Positions 26,350 to 35,123 of a stretch of 64,000 bases of DNA are shown one piece after another; the stretch's first letter is position 1; every line of letters begins with the position of its first letter. Origin of the DNA: an uncultured Cohaesibacter sp. GTDB lineage: Bacteria; Pseudomonadota; Alphaproteobacteria; Rhizobiales; Cohaesibacteraceae. The notes beneath the pieces were generated by a model, which worked only from the letters and a program-made list of their open reading frames with translations, ran no database searches and was not told the DNA's origin. The stretch spans positions 2,396,775 to 2,460,774 of the forward strand of contig NZ_OY781091.1 in the NCBI RefSeq assembly GCF_963676275.1. Direction: 5' to 3'. Both the position numbers and the translations under genes were made by a program.

Positions 26350-26368
26350 GGTATACCATATACAGTAT
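26350..26368 (-). promoter_or_regulatory. Candidate GntR operator of the ABC sugar operon
   Basis: On the - strand it reads ATACTGTATATGGTATACC, nearly identical to the site in front of denD. It lies 13 bases after a TTGACA box, so a bound repressor would cover the -10 region. Confidence 0.62.
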
Positions 26369-26474
26369 CTTGATATGCTTCATGCAGGGAACTGAGTTGG
26401 CCATTTTTTCCAATCACATGCATGAAATTTTGGGAGAGGCATAACAAGCTGTTTTTCATACGGGAGGAATAAAC

Positions 26475-27449
26475 ATGAAAAGAAGTAATTTCTTTTTGAC
26501 TTCAATGGCGATTGTTGGATCGCTGCTGCTTGGCGGTAATGCAGCAAGTGCCCAGGACAAGAATATCGCTTACATCACAAGTTCAATTAACGTGCAGTTC
26601 TGGAGATATGTGGCAACGGGTGCAGAAGCGGCCGCGAAAGAGGCCGGTTATACGCTCAAGACTCTGGATTCGGCCAACGACGCAAAAACCCAGCTGCAAA
26701 ATGCGCAGGATGCCATCGCGCAGGGTGTCGCAGGCATCGTCCTATCTCCAACCGACAGCTCCACCGCACCAAGCGTGCTCAAGCTGGCTGAAGAAGCCGG
26801 GGTTCCGGTGGTGATCGCCGATATCGGAACGAACGAAGGCAAATTTGTATCCTTCGTCGGATCGGATAATTATGGTGGGGCAAAAGGCATTGGCGAAATT
26901 GTCGGTGACACGCTTTCACATAAGAACTGGACAGATGGTTCATTCGGCATTATCGGCATTCCTCAGGCCCGGATCAATGGTCAATTAAGGACAAATGGCT
27001 TCCGCGATGCCATGAAAGAAGTCGGCATGGAAAAGGAAGTCCCCCTGCAGCAAATGCAGACCTTCACTGCCGAGGAATCCTTCCGCTTCGCGCAGGACAT
27101 GATCACCGCCAATGCCGATCTTCGGGCGATCTTTGTTGAATCCGACGTTCAGGCAATCGGCGCACAACGTGCTGTAAGAGCCGCAAGGAAGACCGGTGAG
27201 ATTCTGGTTGCCGGTTTTGATGGCACGCCTGATCTTGTCGAAAAGATTTCCGATGGCTCGATCCTCGGATCTGGCATGCAGCAGCCCTACCTGATGGGCT
27301 TCAAGGCAACGGAAGCTTTGACCAAGCATATCGCGGGTGAAAATGTTGCCAAGGAAATCTCCTTGCCGGTTCTGGTCGTTACCGAATTCAATATCAAAAG
27401 TCTTCGGGATGAAATGAACCTCAACGTTTTTGCCGGTGAACTGAAATAG
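26475..27449 (+). CDS. Sugar ABC transporter periplasmic binding protein (RbsB-like)
   Basis: This 324-residue periplasmic-binding protein of the ribose/galactose type (PF13407) starts with the signal peptide MKRSNFFLTSMAIVGSLLLG, cleaved near SAQDKN. Family landmarks are NIAYITSSINVQFWRYVATG, QDAIAQGVAGIVLSPTDSS and ILVAGFDGTPDLVEKISDGS. The ATG follows CGGGAGGAATAAAC. It should deliver an aldose, polyol or lactone to the permease at 29.5 kb. Its operator links it to the denD and TRAP operons. The exact ligand is not predictable. Confidence 0.93.
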   Translation: MKRSNFFLTSMAIVGSLLLGGNAASAQDKNIAYITSSINVQFWRYVATGAEAAAKEAGYTLKTLDSANDAKTQLQNAQDAIAQGVAGIVLSPTDSSTAPSVLKLAEEAGVPVVIADIGTNEGKFVSFVGSDNYGGAKGIGEIVGDTLSHKNWTDGSFGIIGIPQARINGQLRTNGFRDAMKEVGMEKEVPLQQMQTFTAEESFRFAQDMITANADLRAIFVESDVQAIGAQRAVRAARKTGEILVAGFDGTPDLVEKISDGSILGSGMQQPYLMGFKATEALTKHIAGENVAKEISLPVLVVTEFNIKSLRDEMNLNVFAGELK

Positions 27450-27464
27450 CTCTCCACCCCGGCG

Positions 27465-27489
27465 GCTGACATCGGGGAAGGATGTCAGC
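27465..27489 (+). other. Intercistronic hairpin after the RbsB-like gene
   Basis: GCTGACATC at 27465-27473 pairs perfectly with GATGTCAGC at 27481-27489 (7-base loop). TGCGTTTTCTG follows, a weak T-run. It probably stabilises the binding-protein message and limits readthrough. Confidence 0.75.
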
Positions 27490-27584
27490 TGCGTTTTCTG
27501 CATAAGATTATTCATCACAGAATTGCGGCTCGCCCATCTGTTCGGCGAGCTCGCTCTCCAAGTGAAATCTAATGGAGGGTATGT

Positions 27585-29522
27585 GTGTCAGTTAATAGCG
27601 AACTGCTCCTCAAGGCCGAAGGAATCACCAAGACATTCGGCCGCTTCTCCGCTCTCAAAGGGGTCGATTTCGAATTGGTCTCGGGTGAAATTCACGCGCT
27701 ATTTGGCGCGAATGGAGCCGGGAAATCGACACTTTCTAAGGTGATATGCGGCCATTTCACCCCGACAAAAGGCAATCTGCACGCCTTTGGCTCGCCAGCC
27801 CGTTTCAACAATCCGCGAGATGCGATGGATGCCGGGATCGGTATGGTAACGCAGGAAACCAGTCTGGCAGGAGACCTCTCAGTCTGGGAAAATATCGTCT
27901 TGCCAGCCTATGGCGGCAAGAAGAAACCCTCTCAGGCCAAACTCCGGCAGACAGCCGCAAAGGCGCTTGAAAGCTTGGGGTTCGGCGACGAAATCGATCT
28001 GGACCGGGAATGCCGGGATCTGTCGACGGCCCATCGCCAACTGGTCGAAATAGCAAGAATTGTCGCCCTGGGCAGTCGTGTCATCATCCTCGACGAGCCG
28101 ACAGCCGCGCTCAGTCCGGGAGAAAGCGCCCGGCTTTTCAAGGTCATGGAATCCCTGCGCGAGGAGGGAAGGGGACTGATCTTCGTCTCCCATCGCCTTG
28201 AGGAAATTTTCGCCATGACCGACCGTATCACCATTCTAAGAGATGGTCATTCGGTCAAGAGCAACCTTTCTACCGCCAGCCTGACCCAGTCAGACCTCAT
28301 TCGCCTGATGGTCGGTCGCGATCTTGAGGCATTGACGGCACTGACGGTACCGGACAGCTCGGACAAGCCGGTGCTTCTGAGCCTTTCAAACGTCAAATCC
28401 AGCCCGCAGGTCCGCTCCGCCAGTCTGGATATCCGTGCAGGAGAAATCGTCGGGCTCGGCGGTCTGGTCGGTTCAGGCCGGTCAGAACTCGCTGAAGCGG
28501 TGCTTGGTCTAAGGCCGATGGAATCGGGATCGATCACGCTTCTGGGCAAAGCCTACAAGCCGACCAATTCCCGAAATGCCAATATGTCAGGCATCGGTTT
28601 TCTGCCCGAAGACAGGCGACGCCAGAGCATTGTGCCGGATTTTTCCGTGCGTGAGAATATTCTCCTCAACCATCTCAGCAGTCTGTCCGGTCCCCGTTTG
28701 AAATATCGCCAGCGGGACAAGCAGATCAATGCGCTTGCCGATCAGATCGGGCTCGAGCGCGACCGACTGAACGACAGCTCGCTGCTGAATTTCTCCGGTG
28801 GCATGCAACAAAAGGCCTTGATCATCCGGGCCCTGCTTTTGAACCCGAAGGTGCTCATACTGGACGAGCCGACCAAAGGGGTCGATATCGGCGCCCGCAC
28901 CACCATCTACAAGATTTTACGACAATTGGCATCCGAAGGCGTCGCCATGCTGCTGATCTCTTCGGATTTCGAGGAGCTTCTGGCGCTGTCCCACAGGATC
29001 GTGCCGATCAGCGATGGAATGACGATTGGTACGGTGCCATCGGCGGACATCAACGAAGAACAATTGACACTGATATGCGCTCCCCGCAGCTCTCTTGATC
29101 GTCAGAATATGTTGCTCAAACAATTGGCTCAACAGTTTGGCGTACAAACCGGATGGCTGCTGAATGCCGGGAGCCGGGTGCTCTGCCTGACACGACAGGG
29201 CGACATTGGCGCAAAGGGATTGCCAGAGCCAGGGATGGTCGTTCCCGCGCAAGACACCGCGATACAAACAGCATTTGAGACCGAGCCCGGACAGGTCTGC
29301 CCGGAAAAAGGCGACATGCAATCGCTGCTGTTGGTTGTCAATAACAGGCGCGGCATCAGCATGGGAACCATCGCCATTCTGTCCCGCCCGCATGAAACAC
29401 TCGATAAAAATGGGATCCGGGCGTTTGCAGTGCAGGCCTTGTCGGCCTTTGAAGAGGGGCAGTTTGAGCTTGCTCCCGACAAGAACCGCGCAATCACCAC
29501 CCCGGTTGGAGGCCTGAAATGA
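27585..29522 (+). CDS. Sugar ABC transporter ATPase (RbsA-type, two NBDs) with extra C-terminal GAF-like domain
   Basis: This 645-residue cytoplasmic ATPase starts at a GTG (27585) six bases after GGAGG; the nearby ATG is out of frame and stops after four codons. NBD1 has Walker A GANGAGKST (about 45-53) and LDEPTAALSP. NBD2 has the degenerate GLVGSGRSELAE, the signature NFSGGMQQKALI and LILDEPTKGVDIGA. Standard RbsA ends near residue 500. Here about 145 further residues follow, with a pattern resembling a GAF domain (LLKQLAQQFGVQTGWLLN, SLLLVVNNRRGISMGTIAIL, DKNGIRAFAVQALSAFEEG). The next gene overlaps by four bases, so this end is genuine. Confidence 0.92.
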   Translation: MSVNSELLLKAEGITKTFGRFSALKGVDFELVSGEIHALFGANGAGKSTLSKVICGHFTPTKGNLHAFGSPARFNNPRDAMDAGIGMVTQETSLAGDLSVWENIVLPAYGGKKKPSQAKLRQTAAKALESLGFGDEIDLDRECRDLSTAHRQLVEIARIVALGSRVIILDEPTAALSPGESARLFKVMESLREEGRGLIFVSHRLEEIFAMTDRITILRDGHSVKSNLSTASLTQSDLIRLMVGRDLEALTALTVPDSSDKPVLLSLSNVKSSPQVRSASLDIRAGEIVGLGGLVGSGRSELAEAVLGLRPMESGSITLLGKAYKPTNSRNANMSGIGFLPEDRRRQSIVPDFSVRENILLNHLSSLSGPRLKYRQRDKQINALADQIGLERDRLNDSSLLNFSGGMQQKALIIRALLLNPKVLILDEPTKGVDIGARTTIYKILRQLASEGVAMLLISSDFEELLALSHRIVPISDGMTIGTVPSADINEEQLTLICAPRSSLDRQNMLLKQLAQQFGVQTGWLLNAGSRVLCLTRQGDIGAKGLPEPGMVVPAQDTAIQTAFETEPGQVCPEKGDMQSLLLVVNNRRGISMGTIAILSRPHETLDKNGIRAFAVQALSAFEEGQFELAPDKNRAITTPVGGLK

Positions 29523-30463
29523 CCCATATTTTCACAAAATACTCAAATATACTCGAAGTAAGGATGGCAGGCCTTGCACTCCTGATTGCGATTGCCCTCT
29601 CGCTTGCGTCTCCCCATTTCCTGACAGCGACCAATCTGTTCAACCTGATGGATCAGTCCGTTGTCGCAGGGATTGTGGCAATAGGAATGACCTTCGTGAT
29701 CCTGACCGGAGGCATCGATCTGTCCGTCGGATCGGTCATGGGCGTGACCGGCATTCTGCTTGGCTTGGCCTTGCGAGAGGTTCCCATTCCGGTTGCCATC
29801 ACTCTGGCAATTCTGGCCGGTGCCTTCATCGGCACCATATGCGGCATATTGGTCGCCATCTTCGGCCTTGCGCCCTTTGTGGTCACCCTTGGCTCCATGG
29901 CGATTTGTCGAAGCCTTGCCTATGTCTTCTCCAACCAGAGAACGATTGCCGATGTCCCCGATGCCCTGTCCGGGCTTGTCTATGACACCGTCTTCGGCCT
30001 TCAGATGAATGTCCTGATCCTGATCGTGCTGTATATTCTGGCCTGGTTCTATCTCACCTATTCCAAGGGCGGAAGAACGATCTATGCCGTCGGCTCAAAC
30101 AGGGAAGCCGCCCGCATTTCCGGTCTCAATGTTCATCTCTACAGCATCTTGCCCTATGTCGTCTCCGGCGCACTTTGCGCCGTTGCCGTCACCCTGATTG
30201 CCGCTCAGATTGGCTCTATCGACCCGTTGGCAGGCAACGGAATGGAACTGGATGCCATCGCGGCAGTGGTCATCGGAGGAGCCAGCCTGTTTGGCGGCCG
30301 CGGATCGATCGTCGGCACCTTCTTTGGTGTGCTCATCATGGTGATGATCCGCAATGGCATGAACCTGCTTGGCGTATCGCCATTCTGGCAGGGAACAGCG
30401 ATCGGCACCATCATCATTGCAGCTGTTCTTGCCGAACGCCTCTTCTCGCGGCGGTCCAAATAA
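29519..30463 (+). CDS. Sugar ABC transporter permease (RbsC-like)
   Basis: This 314-residue inner-membrane permease of the BPD_transp_2 family has eight to ten helices. Signatures are AIGMTFVILTGGIDLSVGSV near residue 57, the ATPase-contacting GSNREAARISGLNV near 193, and the late AIAAVVIGGASLFGGRGSIV. Its ATG overlaps the ATPase stop (ATGA), a typical coupling. It forms the membrane channel with a homodimer. Confidence 0.95.
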   Translation: MTHIFTKYSNILEVRMAGLALLIAIALSLASPHFLTATNLFNLMDQSVVAGIVAIGMTFVILTGGIDLSVGSVMGVTGILLGLALREVPIPVAITLAILAGAFIGTICGILVAIFGLAPFVVTLGSMAICRSLAYVFSNQRTIADVPDALSGLVYDTVFGLQMNVLILIVLYILAWFYLTYSKGGRTIYAVGSNREAARISGLNVHLYSILPYVVSGALCAVAVTLIAAQIGSIDPLAGNGMELDAIAAVVIGGASLFGGRGSIVGTFFGVLIMVMIRNGMNLLGVSPFWQGTAIGTIIIAAVLAERLFSRRSK

Positions 30464-30480
30464 TATCGAAGGAGCTAGTC

Positions 30481-31389
30481 ATGATTTTAGATCATTTGGA
30501 AGTCATCGATCCCAGATTCAAAAAGCTCATCCTGCTCAATACACATCTTGAAAAACTCTGGCAGGGTGCGCGCTGGATGGAAGGGCCGGCATGGTTCGGC
30601 GCTGGCCGCTATCTGCTTTTCTCCGACATCCCCAACTGTCGCATGATGCGCTATGACGATACCGATGGGTCCGTTTCGGAATTTCGAAATCCGTCAAACA
30701 ATTCGAACGGCAACACGATGGACCGTCAGGGACGGCTGATCACCTGCGAACATCTGGGCCGACGCCTTGTGCGCACCGAATATGACGGCAGCCTGACCGT
30801 GCTCGCGGATAATTATCAGGGCAAGAAGCTCAATTCTCCAAATGATGTGATTGTTGATTCCAAGGGGATCATCTGGTTCTCCGACCCTTCATATGGCATC
30901 GACTGGGAATATGAGGGTGCCAAGCGGGACCACGAAATCGGCTCCAACAATGTCTACCGGCTGGATCCGACAGATGGAAAACTCGAGCCAGTGGCGACCG
31001 ATTTCATACAGCCCAATGGTCTGGCTTTCTCACCCGATGAGACAATCCTCTATATCGCCGATACCGGCTCCACCCATGTGGATGGAGGACCGGCCCATAT
31101 CCGCAAATTCAGGGTTGAAGGCTCAAGGCTGACTGGCGGCGAGATATTCGCGACCTGCACCGCGGGCCTGTTTGACGGCTTCCGCGTCGATTGCCATGGC
31201 AATATCTGGTCAAGCTCGGCTGAAGGCGTTCATTGCCTGTCACCAGACGGCACCCTGATCGGCAAGATCAAGGTGCCGGAGGTGGTTTCAAATGTCTGCT
31301 TCGGCGGACCAAAACGCAATCGGCTGTTTATCTGTGGGACGACAAGCCTTTACGCAACCTTCCTCAATACCAAGGGCGCCACGATCTGA
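30481..31389 (+). CDS. SMP-30/gluconolactonase-family sugar lactonase
   Basis: This 302-residue six-bladed beta-propeller of the SGL family (PF08450) carries the metal-site lead EGPAWF near residue 37 (E), the asparagines in NSPNDVIVDSKGIIWFSDPS and FIQPNGLAFSPDE, and the aspartate of YIADTGS. RCDVHGN is replaced by FRVDCHGNIWSS. The ATG at 30481 follows GAAGGAGCTAG. It should hydrolyse a sugar lactone to the free acid, feeding the DenD-type dehydrogenase. It is cotranscribed with the ABC importer. No signal peptide is visible, so it acts in the cytoplasm. Confidence 0.92.
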   Translation: MILDHLEVIDPRFKKLILLNTHLEKLWQGARWMEGPAWFGAGRYLLFSDIPNCRMMRYDDTDGSVSEFRNPSNNSNGNTMDRQGRLITCEHLGRRLVRTEYDGSLTVLADNYQGKKLNSPNDVIVDSKGIIWFSDPSYGIDWEYEGAKRDHEIGSNNVYRLDPTDGKLEPVATDFIQPNGLAFSPDETILYIADTGSTHVDGGPAHIRKFRVEGSRLTGGEIFATCTAGLFDGFRVDCHGNIWSSSAEGVHCLSPDGTLIGKIKVPEVVSNVCFGGPKRNRLFICGTTSLYATFLNTKGATI

Positions 31390-31433
31390 ACCACCATGCG
31401 TTCACGTCTGTTCCGGACACTAGGAGACATTCA

Positions 31434-33203
31434 ATGTCATTGTCTAAAAAGAATCACACTACAAAAAAAATCATGAACAAGCCCGAGGTCATCATACCGG
31501 AAATGATCGAGGGTATGCTCCTGGCGCATCCGGATCTGCTTAAGCTGGAAGGAAAAACGGGCAGGGCAGTGGTTGCAGTTGACGGTCCCCGCGACGGCAA
31601 GGTCGGCATCGTGGTTGGTGGCGGTTCCGGGCATGAACCGGCATTCGCAGGTTATGTGGGGCGAGGCCTTGCCGACGCAGCCGCTGTGGGCAATGTGTTT
31701 GCCTCGCCGTCACCGGAACATATCAAGGAAGCTGCCATGGCAGCAGACGGAGGTGCCGGAATTGTCTTTCTCTACGGCAACTACACCGGCGATGTCCTCA
31801 ATTTCGACATGGCAGCAGAAGAATGCGCAGAAATCGGCATCGATGTGCGTTCGGTCGCCGTTACCGATGATGTCGCCTCAGCCCCCAGAGACAAGAAAGC
31901 TGAGCGGCGCGGCATTGCCGGCGATTTCTTCGTGTTCAAGATCGCCGGTGCCGCCGCCGATCAGGGTCGTTCCCTGCAAGAGGTTGCGGATGCCGCAAGG
32001 CATGCCAATGCTTCAACATTCTCCATGGGAGTAGCGCTGTCGGCCTGTTCCATGCCGCAGACCTTGCATCCCAATTTCGAGATCGGGCCAGACGAGATGG
32101 AAATCGGGATGGGTGTTCATGGCGAGCCGGGCATGCGGCGCGCCAAGATCGAAACCGCAGAGGAAATCACGGATGAGTTGATGGGGCTCATCCTTGATGA
32201 AATGGCCCCCGAAGAGGGCGAAGAGCTTGCGGTCCTTGTCAACGGTCTTGGCGCGACGGGCCTGATGGAATTGTATCTCATTCACCGCCGAGTGGCTCAG
32301 ATCCTGTCAGGCAAGAAGATCAGGATCCACCATTCATGGGTCGGAGAATATTGCACCTCCATGGAAATGGCTGGCGCTTCCGTTACCCTCATCAAACTTG
32401 ATGAAGATCTCAAATCATTGCTCGATCATCCCTGCCACACACCGGCGCTGACGGTTGGCGGCACACCTCAGCCGATAATCGGCGCCACGCGAACGACACG
32501 TGACTATCAGGATGCCAGCCGAATTGATGCAATCGACCGTACCAAACTCAAAACCGATGGCATAGTGACGCCAGAAGGTTTCAGAGTGATGATGAAAGCG
32601 GCCGGAGCGGCGATTGCCCGCGAAAAAGACAGACTGAGCGAACTGGATGGCGTCATCGGCGATGGAGATCATGGCGTGACCATGGATATCGGTTGGAGCG
32701 CGGTTCTGGAAGTGCTGGTTTCAGCGCCGAAAGAGGATACCATTTCGCAAATATGCACCAAATCCGCCAAGGCTTTTCTGGATGCAGTTGGCGCGTCGTC
32801 GGGGCCTCTTTACGCTGGCGCATTCAACAGCGCTGGCAAGGCCGTTGCCGATAGGCTCAATCTTGATGCCCCATCTCTGGCAGCATGGGTCGAGGGAATG
32901 CTCAAGGGCATTCTGGGCCGCGGAGGAGCCAGTGCAGGCGACAAAACCATGATCGATGCATGGACACCGGCGGCAGAAACGGCCCTGAAGGCCGCAAAGG
33001 AAGGTTCCAATGAGTATGAGGTTCTGGAAGCGGCAAGCCTGGGAGCCCGGAACGGAGCCGACGCCACCCGCGACATGGAAAGTCGACGCGGACGCTCCAA
33101 GAAACTCGGTGCCCGTTCGGTTGGTCATATCGACCCCGGAGCAGAATCAACCCACGTCATGCTCAAGGCCATGCATGAAGCACTGACCAGCCTCAAGCCT
33201 TGA
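31434..33203 (+). CDS. Dihydroxyacetone/erythrulose kinase, fused DhaK-DhaL
   Basis: This 589-residue ATP-dependent kinase has a DhaK domain (about residues 15-335) with GGGSGHEPAFAGYVGRG, the SMGVALSACSMP segment and GMGVHGEPGMRR, which should hold the substrate-binding histidine. The DhaL domain (about 380-589) carries the Mg-ATP aspartates in GVIGDGDHGVTMDIG. The ATG follows TAGGAGACATTCA. Single-chain DhaK-DhaL enzymes phosphorylate dihydroxyacetone or L-/D-erythrulose (LerK/DerK). It is last in the operon and could finish the pathway by making dihydroxyacetone phosphate or erythrulose phosphate. Motifs alone do not separate these substrates. Confidence 0.92.
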   Translation: MSLSKKNHTTKKIMNKPEVIIPEMIEGMLLAHPDLLKLEGKTGRAVVAVDGPRDGKVGIVVGGGSGHEPAFAGYVGRGLADAAAVGNVFASPSPEHIKEAAMAADGGAGIVFLYGNYTGDVLNFDMAAEECAEIGIDVRSVAVTDDVASAPRDKKAERRGIAGDFFVFKIAGAAADQGRSLQEVADAARHANASTFSMGVALSACSMPQTLHPNFEIGPDEMEIGMGVHGEPGMRRAKIETAEEITDELMGLILDEMAPEEGEELAVLVNGLGATGLMELYLIHRRVAQILSGKKIRIHHSWVGEYCTSMEMAGASVTLIKLDEDLKSLLDHPCHTPALTVGGTPQPIIGATRTTRDYQDASRIDAIDRTKLKTDGIVTPEGFRVMMKAAGAAIAREKDRLSELDGVIGDGDHGVTMDIGWSAVLEVLVSAPKEDTISQICTKSAKAFLDAVGASSGPLYAGAFNSAGKAVADRLNLDAPSLAAWVEGMLKGILGRGGASAGDKTMIDAWTPAAETALKAAKEGSNEYEVLEAASLGARNGADATRDMESRRGRSKKLGARSVGHIDPGAESTHVMLKAMHEALTSLKP

Positions 33204-33226
33204 AACACCCGAAATTGAAGATTGGC

Positions 33227-33260
33227 AAAGGAGATTGGACCAGCTCTGATCTCCTTTCTT
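33227..33260 (+). terminator. Terminator of the ABC/lactonase/kinase operon
   Basis: AAAGGAGAT (33227-33235) pairs perfectly with ATCTCCTTT (33249-33257), followed by CTT. The T-run is short but the stem is strong. Confidence 0.7.
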
Positions 33261-33453
33261 CATGGCAGCAACACAGCCTTTCTCTCAACTATAGCCAATC
33301 ACCATTCCTGAAATTTTCAGCAAAAATTGCTAAACCAATTACCATATCCAAAAGAGAGAGAATTATCCTATATAGACCACCCGCATTGCTTGATATTTCT
33401 CACAATGTTAAATATGCTAATTTAGAAATGTTTAACATATCAAGAGGCGGCCG

Positions 33454-35112
33454 GTGCTCAAATTTCATGACACGAATTTAGAGTTCGATTTCGACAGACA
33501 TGTCAAAAACTTAAAAAAACGAGTTCAAGACAGGGCCATATCTGACGCTGCATTATACTCCGTAGTTTTCCCTAATAAAACTGTTCATATATTTTATTTT
33601 CTGGAAGATAACCAACTCTGCGGCATGCCAGAGATCCATTCCTTTGAAAGCGTCACCTCCGATATCTTTGAAGGCAACTATTTCCATCACATCACTGTAT
33701 CTCCCAACAAGCAGGGCGGGAAAAAGGACGAGGAAAACAGCTTCGAGGACGGCGATATTTATGTGGCATTGCCATTTGCCGAGAATCCCAATTTCAACGC
33801 TTGTGTCAAAGGCCCCAAGAGGCGTCTACACAATTACGTCTACCATCGGTTTCCGGAATTTTACGATTCCAGACGGCAAAAATTCTTCGACGAACAAGCC
33901 ATAACGCTCAAGAAGCGTGAAACTCATGGAAAAATTGAAAAGCAAGTCAGCATTTTCAATCCCATGGCCTATATGGGAGGCCAGATCAAGAATGCCAAAA
34001 GCATCGCGCAGCAGCTAAATCCGGAAGGCCGCCCCGTCGCAGTTATCGGCATGCACTGGCTAGACACTGGTGGCGCGGAGTCCTGTGCGCTGGAAGCTCT
34101 GGAAGCTGCACATGAGGCCGGTTTCCTAACGATTTGCATAACAGACCGTCGCGGCAAGGAAATCCTTTACAACAGGGCGGACAAGGCATCTGACTATATA
34201 TTCCAGTTGGATTCTACTTTACCTGACAATTTGTGGCGACAGTTCTACAGCAATCTTCTGTATCTTCTGGACGTGAAGATCCTGCATATTCATCACTGCG
34301 CCAGCATGTTTGAGAATTTGCCATTGATTAAGGCAATATCGCCAAAGACAAAGGTGATATCGTCAACTCATATCATCGAATTCCAGGATAGCGGCTACTG
34401 TCGCATCAGCGGTGTTTACGCCAACTATATCGATATTCAGCATGTCATCAGCAAGGAGTTGAGTGCCTATTATGCTGAAGAATTTCAGGTCACAAAAGAC
34501 AAGATCGATTTATCCTATTTGGTGCATGGTGAGAGCAGGATCGAAGAACCGCACCCCAAGCCTCACAAAGCGCTGAGAGAAAAGTGCCGTCTGCTATTCG
34601 TCGGTCGCATGGCCCAGCAAAAGCGACCCTATCTCATCGCCAATATCGCGCAGAAGCTGATGAAGGAAAAACTCGACTTCTCAATCACCATGGTAGGTGG
34701 AGGAGACATGCTTGAGTTGACCCAAAAGCATGCAGAAAATCTGGGGGTTGATCACCTCATCGATTTCAGAGGCAATCTTGATCATCAGGCCGTCAAGGAA
34801 CAGATGAACAATCATCACATCTTGCTTTTACCGTCACAGAATGAAGGGCTCGCGCTCGTCTGCTATGAAGCAACAATGGCGGGAGTTGTAGCAATATCCT
34901 GCGATGTAGGATCGCAGAATGAATTGATTTCAGAGGAGTTGCTTGTCTCTCGCCACACATATTCCTGCATCAAGGAAACGGCAAATGCCGTAAAACGCCT
35001 AGCAAGCGACGAAAGCTTCTATACCGCCGCATTTTCCGAACAAGTCAAAAAGTTCAACATAATTGCCGGTTCTAAAAATTATGATCAATTTTTGCGCGAG
35101 CAGTATAAGTAA
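33454..35112 (+). CDS. Glycosyltransferase (GT4-like, glycosyl transferase group 1)
   Basis: This 552-residue protein has a poorly conserved first 200 residues, then an acceptor domain starting AVIGMHWLDTGGAESCALEA. The C-terminal donor domain has LLFVGRMAQQKRPYLIANIA, LIDFRGN and the EX7E-type region LLLPSQNEGLALVCYEATMA (glutamates of the nucleotide-sugar site). The start is a GTG at 33454 after AAGAGGCGG. The preceding 250 bases are AT-rich. It is cotranscribed with a GT2 enzyme and a sulfotransferase, so it likely builds a surface polysaccharide or glycolipid. Donor and acceptor sugars are unknown. Confidence 0.85.
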   Translation: MLKFHDTNLEFDFDRHVKNLKKRVQDRAISDAALYSVVFPNKTVHIFYFLEDNQLCGMPEIHSFESVTSDIFEGNYFHHITVSPNKQGGKKDEENSFEDGDIYVALPFAENPNFNACVKGPKRRLHNYVYHRFPEFYDSRRQKFFDEQAITLKKRETHGKIEKQVSIFNPMAYMGGQIKNAKSIAQQLNPEGRPVAVIGMHWLDTGGAESCALEALEAAHEAGFLTICITDRRGKEILYNRADKASDYIFQLDSTLPDNLWRQFYSNLLYLLDVKILHIHHCASMFENLPLIKAISPKTKVISSTHIIEFQDSGYCRISGVYANYIDIQHVISKELSAYYAEEFQVTKDKIDLSYLVHGESRIEEPHPKPHKALREKCRLLFVGRMAQQKRPYLIANIAQKLMKEKLDFSITMVGGGDMLELTQKHAENLGVDHLIDFRGNLDHQAVKEQMNNHHILLLPSQNEGLALVCYEATMAGVVAISCDVGSQNELISEELLVSRHTYSCIKETANAVKRLASDESFYTAAFSEQVKKFNIIAGSKNYDQFLREQYK

Positions 35113-35123
35113 CAGGATCCAGG

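Larger units (their letters stand above)
25917..26474. other. Intergenic region before the ABC sugar operon
   Basis: 558 bases without a credible gene. It contains a stem without T-run (TGCCCCG 25933-25939 with CGGGGCA 25961-25967), a perfect palindrome GCAATGCATTGC at 26033-26044, a terminator at 26111-26146, a TTGACA box at 26332-26337 and a GntR-type operator at 26350-26368. Confidence 0.6.

Noticed and set aside
33200-33481. A 93-codon frame before the glycosyltransferase genes
   Set aside because: It contains the terminator hairpin at 33227-33260 and has no family resemblance.
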